Positions 57,236-64,000 of a DNA stretch of 64,000 nucleotides are shown piece by piece. A model generated the notes under the pieces. The model made no database searches, was not told the DNA's origin, and saw only the letters and a program-made list of their open reading frames with translations. A program made the position numbers and the translations under genes. The stretch is from contig NW_027417077.1 in the NCBI RefSeq assembly GCF_009905375.1, forward strand, positions 1 to 64,000. The letters are read 5' to 3'. Within the stretch, counting starts at the first letter, position 1, and each line of letters opens with the position of its first letter. Origin of the DNA: Apium graveolens (taxonomy: Eukaryota; Streptophyta; Magnoliopsida; Apiales; Apiaceae).

Positions 57236-58858
57236 ATAGTTGAGCTACACTAATAACAGTGCTGATTTATAATTATTGCAGGTGCCCCCCCCCCCACCGC
57301 TACCAGCATGTGAGCAAGAAAGACTTAATCGAATGAAGGAAAATGATAGAAGGTTGGAAGAACTTGGGATCAAAAAATTAGTGATTGATTTGAGAGCTCG
57401 ATCAGCAACAGTTATTGAGAAATCCAAAGAAAAAGACAAAGCCTCTCCGGATGATGATGATTATAATCCGGAAAGTGAGGACGAACATGATAGTGATGAT
57501 TCATCTGAGGTATGGATTTCTTTTACAGACTTCATTACTTTGGCCTTCCTTCCTTGTTTCTCAAGAGTGTAAATTGTGTTTTTTATTAGTTTAAGACCTG
57601 ATATTTTGTTTATCACTATATCAAGTTTCCTATATATTTTGTTTTTATTTTATACTCTTTATTGCTTTGGCCTCACATTATATTTGCAATCCTAATAATT
57701 GTAGAGAACGAAGAATGGGATGAAAAAGAACCATGTCCCCCTTGGACCAAGAACTCGTTCGCGAGCTAATGTCACCGCTGCAACAGAGAATGAACCATCG
57801 CAAGCTGGTAAAACATCTGACAAGGAAATGACCAGTAAATCTAAGCTCCTGAAACCAACATGTAGTAAAATCTTAAAATCCGCGAGCAATTCAGAATCAC
57901 GTGGGCCTGTATCTGCTTATTTAGCAATGCCGGAACGTCAAAAGCAGGGCATTCTTCCGCCAACAACCGAGAATGTGCACGCTTCTAATTCGGAAAATGT
58001 TGTTGAGGAAGAAACTGAAGCAGGTACTTTTACTTTCTAAATATAACTACGCATGAATTATGCACACTAATTATTTATTGATGGAGAGGCAGTAAGAATT
58101 TAATTAATTATTAAATTCGTAGTCACCTTTTTTTGTGTGTGCATGTACTATGAAGTACCAAAGCCCAAAAAATGGAGAGGAAGGACAAAACTGCTAACTG
58201 TTCACGCAAGGACACGTGATGAAAGACCGGTGATTTTTTTGAACAAACAAAATGTACCTGTTTCAAGAGACGGAAAAGTTACGAGAGACCTGAGTAATTT
58301 TCTCGGAACAGTTGCAAAGGACAATGTCTCTCTTACTTATGTCAACTGGCGCCTGGTTCCTGAACAATTGAAGAAGGAAATGTGGGACTATACTCGGGTA
58401 AATTCTATTACCTAAACCTCAGTTTCATTTATTTTTCAATTAACCCCTTCATTTTATTGATCTTGAGTTTATTATATATTAGGACCATTATATTATTTCG
58501 AATGAAGCTCAGTCCTGGGTTTATGAGACAATTAATAGATGCTGGAGGACTTACAAGTCTCGGATGAAGGCAAAGCATTACACACAGCATGCCACTGATG
58601 ATGAAAGGCTTGAATATAGGCCCAAGGAGATTCCGCTCGAGGATTTTAAATTGCTGATAAAGTATTGGGGAGATGAGTCGGTGAAGGTGCCTTCGTGCTT
58701 CTTTTTAATATGATTTTAATGATTTTAAAGATTCTCAAACTGGATTGTGCAATTTTTTTTAATAGGAATTAGCACATGATAACAAAGTAATCCGCGCTTC
58801 GGTAACTGACCCACACAATCAGGGTGCCAACAGTAGTGCAGAAGTTGGAGAGAAGTTC

Positions 58859-59560
58859 GTATGATTCCTAAATTAACTAGTACATTTATGAATATTTCCC
58901 CTTTTATTTTGATATTATAATTACGGCCCCATGGTTAAGTTAAATTGGATTAAATTTTGATTATAGGATAAATTTATAATTTAATTAGATGGGGACATGT
59001 TCTTAAATCCAATTTTAAAATGGGACATGTTAGAACCCCCCCCCCCCTTTTTTAAATAATGTATATGTCCTTGTCGATATCATCATTATAACTAGCAATT
59101 ATTTAGTTGTTTGATTAGTTATGATATTCAGATTATTACAAACCAATCCGCGTTTATATAACTTTAAATAATTCACTGTGAACAACCCGAAAAAACTAAT
59201 AAAATAGAGCTCGCAGACACAATAATTTAGTTGTTCATGTCAATTGCCATCAAACATTTTTGTACTTTAATTCTTCAGAAATCAGATGCATGTCTATTTT
59301 TTGCTGGTATTTGCTTGAATTTAGATATTAAATTTCAGAACTGCATTAATATTGCCTTCATTGACTTCCCGTACACACTTGGATTGTGTCTACTAAATAG
59401 TAATGACTACCTAGTTGTTTGTTCATAAATCCTTTGATTGAATGTTAGTGCTTAGGCATTTTTTAAATAGTTGATGTGCAATTTTTCTTAAGTAAATCAA
59501 TAGTTATGTGGTAACTTTGAGCTAGATAACCTTGTCTTTTTCTTTTGTGCTCTATAATAG
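58859..59560 (+). other. Intron 8 of the TnpA-like gene
   Basis: Bounded by GTATGA and TATAATAG. AT-rich, with a C homopolymer at about 59036-59047. No gene is seen in it. Confidence 0.65.
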
Positions 59561-60236
59561 AAAAAGACTGATCCTAATCTCGCCTCGCCATCACAAGCTG
59601 AAATTTATTTGGAATCTCATGAACAAGATGGCCGAACATACAAGACTACGGCTGCTCCGCAAAAAAGAAACGTAAGGACTTTACTTTTTTATGGAGGTTA
59701 AATGCTGCACGGTAGTTCAATTTGTCTATTTCTTTAAAATTAAGAGATAAAAAATGTTTTGCCAAGTATGTTTTGTTGGTTTAATTTATTTGGTAAAACA
59801 AATAACATAAGAGACTTAGCGGAAATAAAAGGCTGTTAAGTATTAGTATAGGCCACCTTAATGCAAACCTTGTTAGTAGTTGTGTAGTTGTGTAGCACAA
59901 TTCTATGGTAAAATTGATTAATATTTAACAACATTTTTCTTGTAGAGAAAGAACAAGAAAGCGATGGAATCAGATTCGGCTCCTGCAGACACTTATTTGG
60001 AAGATTTGACTGCAAAGATTAGGGGAGAACTTGAGGCTGAACTGGAAGAAAAGGTTTCCAAGAAAGTGCAGGATAACTTGTCAGTTATTCTCAAAAAGAT
60101 CGCAGCAGCTAATCCAGGCTTGAATCTGGACATTAGAGAAGTTGATGCTAATATTTCAAGCGAGGATGATGAAAATGGTACACCAATGACAATCGGGACT
60201 GCTGGGACTTCCAAGACTGCCCGGACTTCTTCTTAG

Positions 60237-60700
60237 ATATTTCTCTTTACAAGCATTAGCTTGAGTTAATAGTATGGACAGTTATGTTATTTAGACTTTT
60301 GAATTATTGGTTTATAACTTTTGGTACTCACTGTAATTGGTGGTGGATGGTGTTTATTTGGTTTGGTTGGAGTTGGAATTTGGGGATTGTTTGGTGTTCT
60401 TGTTAGTATGATTTTGGTGGAGTGATGTAATGAATCGTACTATAATTTTGGCGAAGTGGTTATTATGTTGGCGGAGTTGGTGTTCTGAATGCTGTAAGAC
60501 TAGTTTGTTAAGGAAATATGTTTTGGTATAGTTGAATTGTTATTTTGTTAATGGCAGTAATGTGTTTATCTAAACTACATTTCAAAATGTTATCTATTAG
60601 TGTTACAATAGCTATATTTATCACTGTTACAAAATCTAAATTTGTGTTTCTTTTGCCAAAATACAGTGTTACATTAGATTTGTTTACTGTTACGTCAGTA
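60237..60700 (+). other. 3' flank of the TnpA-like gene
   Basis: T/G-rich sequence after the stop codon, with ATGTAATGAATCG-like words suitable for polyadenylation. No ORF. It grades into the right subterminal zone (GTTAC words from about 60600). Confidence 0.45.
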
Positions 60701-61209
60701 ATAAAAGTGGGCCCACATGTGGGTCCCACATGGCAGTGGGACCCACTTGATGATGTTACAATGGTCCCCCACTTGATGACGTGGCAGTGGGCCACACTTT
60801 ATGACGTGGCAGTGGGCCCCTTGATGACGTGACAGCGGGCCCCATATGATGACATGGCAGAGGGTACCACAGATTAGCCAATCTATGTGGCAGTCCACGT
60901 GGCAGTCCATATGGCATTGCTCGCCACGTGTCAGTGGGTCCCTCTATATGACGTGGCTGCCTACGTGGAAATCCAGTCAGGTGGGTCCCACATGATTTTT
61001 TCAAATGCTAAGGTAACACTGAATTGCCGTTACGTTTGATTAATCTAGTGTTACTCTATCTCCCTAAGGTAATGTTTTTATTTGTGTTACGGTTGATAAT
61101 CAAAACATTAAATTATATAGCAATGGCAACATTTGCGGATGAAATGGTTATTTGGCGTTACAATAGGCCTATTGCAACATAAAACGGGCCTAAGGTGACG
61201 TAAAATGAG
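60600..61209. repeat. CACTA-1 right subterminal arrays
   Basis: GTTAC/GTAAC words flank a 300-bp block (60705-60990) of GTGGGCCCACATGTGGGTCC and TGATGACGTGGCAGTGGGCC units. The same two word classes appear in opposite order at the left end, so the ends mirror each other. Confidence 0.85.
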
Positions 61210-61238
61210 TGTCTTATTAGCCCATCTATGGCGTAGTG
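61210..61238 (-). repeat. CACTA-1 right terminal inverted repeat
   Basis: It ends GCCCATCTATGGCGTAGTG, the inverse of the left end, and is followed by the duplicated CCA. Confidence 0.93.
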
Positions 61239-61243
61239 CCACT

Positions 61244-61839
61244 TGTTAGGTCACACATACTGTGGAAGGGGGTTGAATACAGTGGTTACTACAATCAAAT
61301 TGAATTAAAGAACTCAAGTAACAGAAAACAGATTTTATTCAACACAATAAACTCTGTTACAATATGAAACTGTCCTCTCTTAGGGACGAACAAATTATCA
61401 CGAGAGCTGCTAGGGTTACAATAAAAATAACTTCGATAATGATAACACTTATAATGTAAACCCTATGTATGTGTTTATATACTACACGGTTACAAGATAA
61501 ATTCTAATTAATATGGAATATAATTCTGCTTCCTAAAATATATCAACTAGTTATCTTTTCTTCCAAGTATTATATTCTTCATAGAATTCCTTCATCATGC
61601 ATACCTCTTCTTGCATTTGTCTTGATCTTCTTTCCTTTCAATCAGCCGCCTTCCTTATCTGAACGCCTCCTAAAGTCCTGATATTATCTCCTAATAAATA
61701 TCTCTTGATAACTTAAGTTCTGACACCTTAAGTTCTGATATCTTAAGTCCTAACTTCAGTATTGATTTGTTCTGTTAAATAAGATCTGAAAACTAAACGC
61801 AAATCATATTAGACATGACATTATCAAATATATCTAACA
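61244..61839 (-). repeat. SIRE-1 5' LTR
   Basis: 596-bp partner of 22875-23492, flanked on the right by TACAC (61840-61844). It is separated by two bases from the split primer-binding site. Confidence 0.93.
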
Positions 61840-61844
61840 TACAC

Positions 61845-62967
61845 CATTTACGTCAACTAGGAAGACTTTGAGTCATTTATTGTATGTTTTTCTGCCCTTT
61901 ATTATGTTTGTTTATAATTCTGATTGGATAAACCTTCGTACTTAAAATTTTTATTTTTAAAGAATTTTACCTCTTGAATCAGGAACTTGACACAAACATC
62001 ATACTTATCTTTCCGGTTAGCTTTTTATAATATATATTATTTTTTATCTTGATGTAATTTGTCTTAAATTTAGGAAGAATTTCAGTTTGCGCTGTTCAGG
62101 AACAACAATATGAAGAATCTCTTTGCCGAAAGGGTATGTTATGTACAAGAATGATCATAAGTGATTATGGATTTTCTTTTATTTTTGTTCCTAAAAACAT
62201 ATTCTAAACGGTGATACATCTGCTATGAGTTGTAATGACATTAGTTACTATGCAATTCTGGGAAACAAGAACACAAAAAGCTTCAATTTTCCTTAGTACT
62301 AATGTAGTAATCTCTTATGTAGATTTTTGACTTGTTTGGTTTTCACATCATTTGGCATACTAGGTTTTTTTTGGGAAAATGCTAAAAAACACTTATTTAT
62401 TGATCATCGTCTTGTAACAACACTGGTAGTAATTTAATTTGTACTATTAAATTGATAAAACAACAGTTTAGTGTTATTCAATTTATTTTCTCTGTTATAT
62501 TTTTTTATGTGTTTGATTCTTTTCATCAGGGAAGTGGATCTTCAATAGTGAAAGTTTATGCGAAGCACTGACCCCTTATGTAAAACTTTTTTCTTAATTT
62601 TTTATGAACATAGCATTTCTTTAATTAGCTTATGTTATAATAATATTAAGTATAATGTGATGAATTTTGATTGCAGGTATGCGCTAGATGTAAATGTTGA
62701 GAGAGCAAAAGATGTTATTGTCCACAAGAAGCTATTGAATGTGGCGCATGACCCTGCTACTAGAATTAAGGGTTCAAGATTATTAATTTTTATAAATTCA
62801 GTTTGTATTATATTGTTTGGAATTTATAAGATAAACATGTGATGTGGGATGGTAGTATGGTGATCGCGAAGGTAGTTGTCTTTATTTATGATAACTGATG
62901 TTATGATTGGTGGATTGGTTGATTTTGTTGGTTTAAGGACTATGATCTTATTCATGGGCATGCCAAT
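61845..62967 (+). mobile_element. CACTA-4 right part: captured exons of an unknown gene
   Basis: The block continues from 22869 across SIRE-1. Exon-like pieces: 62075-62134 (EEFQFALFRNNNMKNLFAER, acceptor TTTAG, donor GTATGT), 62530-62571 ([13 protein letters not shown], then stop) and 62678-62842 ([33 protein letters not shown]). The gene family is not recognised. Exons with clean splice borders suggest a genuine host gene fragment inside a CACTA element. Confidence 0.5.
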
Positions 62968-63306
62968 TTACAAATAGTTCCTTACATTTTTTTTGTAAAA
63001 GCGTTGCAATAGGTCTTTACATTCTAAAATGTTGCAAAAACCATTAAAAACCATTACAAAAGGGTTACATGTGGGGCCCACAAATATTGTACTGATAGCC
63101 CAAAATATGCTTAAACACTTTTTAAGTCCTATTGCAATCCCATTGGTGTTGCAATAGCATGTTTCCGTAACGGATAACCAAGGGTTGCAATACGGTGTCC
63201 CCGGGGTTGCAAAAAACTGTATTGCAACGCCTAAAATTGCAACCCCGAAAAAGAGTTGCAATAACCTTGTTTGGCCTTTAGCAACACTTTTTTGGCCTTT
63301 AGTAGT
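62968..63306 (+). repeat. CACTA-4 right subterminal repeats, terminus missing
   Basis: Dense CTATTGCAA, GTTGCAA, TTACA and TTGGCCTTTAG words. 63112-63306 aligns with the last 190 bp before the CACTA-2 terminus. The final 40 bp and the terminal inverted repeat expected after 63306 are absent, replaced by unrelated sequence. Confidence 0.75.
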
Positions 63307-63309
63307 AGG

Positions 63310-64000
63310 TGCTTATTAGGGAATAAGTTCACTGAACATGACTTGATAAGTTGAACAACTAATGGAGATTACTCACGTGTCAATAGTTATTCATTGAGTG
63401 ATAGTTGTACAAGTGTCCTTAGACTTGAGATTGTTAAATGTATCTTATATATAATGAACTGTGCTTTAGTTTAGTCCTTAGTCTCAAGGACATCCATTAG
63501 GTCTATTCTGGGCATAGGGATTTGTGTATAGAGATAGTTAACGTTAATAGAGGATCTACCCCTTCCAGTATAGGAAGAGAATATCCTATGTTATTCTTAG
63601 TATGCGAGTTCTGGAATCTCTGGCCAGAGTGTTTGAAATTAGAAAGGAGTTTCTAATTTGCATGAATATGAACTTTGCATTATGAATAAGAAATCATATG
63701 ATTAAATTTGATAGGCTTGACACAAGATTCATGCCTTGTATTTAATCGGGTTATTATAAAGGTAGAAGGAATTCATTGTACGGTAACTAGTCACTGACAG
63801 GTTCTTGATATTCTAAGCAGTGAATTCATATTATCCGGATAGTCGTGATATGTTGAGAAGCATCACTCACGATGTAGAATAAATATAATTAATCAGTTAA
63901 TTATATTTAGTGAATTTTAATATTCATATAAATAATTAATAAAAGTTTATTATTATTTATTTCTACTACCGGCATAATATTGAACCTACAGGGTCACACC
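63310..64000 (+). mobile_element. Probable LTR-retroelement end leaving the window
   Basis: Non-coding. Phrases such as GGAGATTACTCACGTGTCAA, GTGTCCTTAGACTTGAGATT and ATATTGAACCTACAGGGTCA are typical of LTR or large non-coding retroelement DNA that recurs in plant genomes. It abuts the truncated CACTA-4 end. Boundaries cannot be set from this window. Confidence 0.4.

Larger units (their letters stand above)
42064..60236 (+). pseudogene. TnpA-like CACTA gene, ten exons, split by Tekay
   Basis: By analogy it binds subterminal repeats and helps the transposase. Exons by splice signals and frame: 42064-42420, 42572-42804, 42904-43041, 57282-57509, 57705-58023, 58156-58397, 58483-58686, 58766-58858, 59561-59671, 59946-60236, about 738 residues. 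Exon 1 is PB1-like (IGLYHGGEFQRTSYSGGDCL), with a one-base frameshift near 42268 before AAEDIIQEIEKCNDGEEVKL. Exons 2-5 are basic, Pro-rich and acidic linkers. Exons 6-9 form the plant Ptta/En/Spm domain (VSLTYVNWRLVPEQLKKEMW, EAQSWVYETINRCWRTYKSR, EIYLESHEQDGRTY). Exon 10 is coiled-coil-like (LEDLTAKIRGELEAELEEKV) and Ser/Thr-rich. Intron 3 holds the 14-kb Tekay in antisense. Confidence 0.88.
34572..61238 (+). mobile_element. CACTA-1: near-complete CACTA (En/Spm) transposon
   Basis: Terminal inverted repeats of about 29 bp start CACTACGCCATAGATGGGC at both ends with one mismatch in 29. The 3-bp duplication CCA flanks the element (34569-34571, 61239-61241). Without its Tekay insertion it is about 12.6 kb. 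Layout: left subterminal GTTAC words and GTGGGCCC arrays, a 176-bp tandem array, a TNP2-type transposase gene (38115-41472), a TnpA-like gene (42064-60236), and the right subterminal arrays. Both genes run rightward. Stops and one frameshift suggest it is no longer autonomous. Confidence 0.95.
22875..61839 (-). mobile_element. SIRE-1: Sirevirus-type Ty1/copia retrotransposon, split by CACTA-1
   Basis: LTRs at 22875-23492 and 61244-61839 match along their length and are flanked by the duplication TACAC (22870-22874, 61840-61844). Without CACTA-1 the element is about 12.3 kb, a Sirevirus-like size. Minus-strand order: 5' LTR (right), primer-binding site, gag, protease, integrase, reverse transcriptase, RNase H, a spacer, an extra long ORF region, polypurine tract, 3' LTR (left). 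The long gag with two zinc knuckles, and extra coding between pol and the 3' LTR, are Sirevirus traits. Frameshifts, stops and an RNase H deletion make it non-functional. Confidence 0.93.

Overview
This window is plant nuclear DNA made almost entirely of nested transposable elements. Signs of a plant are copia and Ty3 elements primed by initiator tRNA-Met, a Sirevirus with an extra 3' ORF region, Tekay- and Athila-type Ty3 sequences, CACTA (En/Spm) elements with TNP2 and Ptta/En/Spm genes, hAT-like MITEs and plant-style introns. I see no intact host gene, tRNA, rRNA or CRISPR array. The species cannot be named; a eudicot is likely. Nearly every protein-coding feature is a broken transposon gene.

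Left part (1-22.2 kb). A degenerate Sirevirus-like gag (1-2122) runs into a CACTA remnant (CACTA-3, from 2123). An old plus-strand copia (Copia-2: LTR 4486-4820, gag from 4877) carries two insertions in gag: minus-strand Copia-1 (5014-9791, target duplication GGGCC) and a decayed CACTA element (CACTA-2, 9878-13098, target duplication ATT). Its gag and protease continue to about 14219. Athila-type Ty3 pieces follow (14220-16560, with a hAT-like MITE inside integrase; gag-like ORF 20961-22180), with a response-regulator exon pair, a LINE-like RNase H scrap and AT-rich DNA between them.

Right part (22.2-63.3 kb). This is a four-level nest. A CACTA element with captured exons (CACTA-4; 22185-22869 and 61845-63306) holds a minus-strand Sirevirus, SIRE-1 (22875-61839, target duplication TACAC). 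SIRE-1's primer-binding site holds CACTA-1 (34572-61238, target duplication CCA). An intron of CACTA-1's second gene holds a Tekay-type Ty3 element (43152-57235, LTRs of about 4.33 kb, target duplication ATAGT). CACTA-1 is the best preserved system: 29-bp terminal inverted repeats, GC-rich subterminal arrays at both ends, a 176-bp promoter-proximal tandem array, a TNP2-type transposase gene with three in-frame stops, and a ten-exon TnpA-like gene with one frameshift. The last 700 bp look like another retroelement end leaving the window.

Most notable are the precise nesting record, CACTA-1's regulatory-looking arrays, a short word (TCAGAACTT) scattered through coding and non-coding SIRE-1, a young Tekay copy with no coding capacity, and CACTA-2 as an apparent microhomology deletion derivative of the CACTA-4 family.
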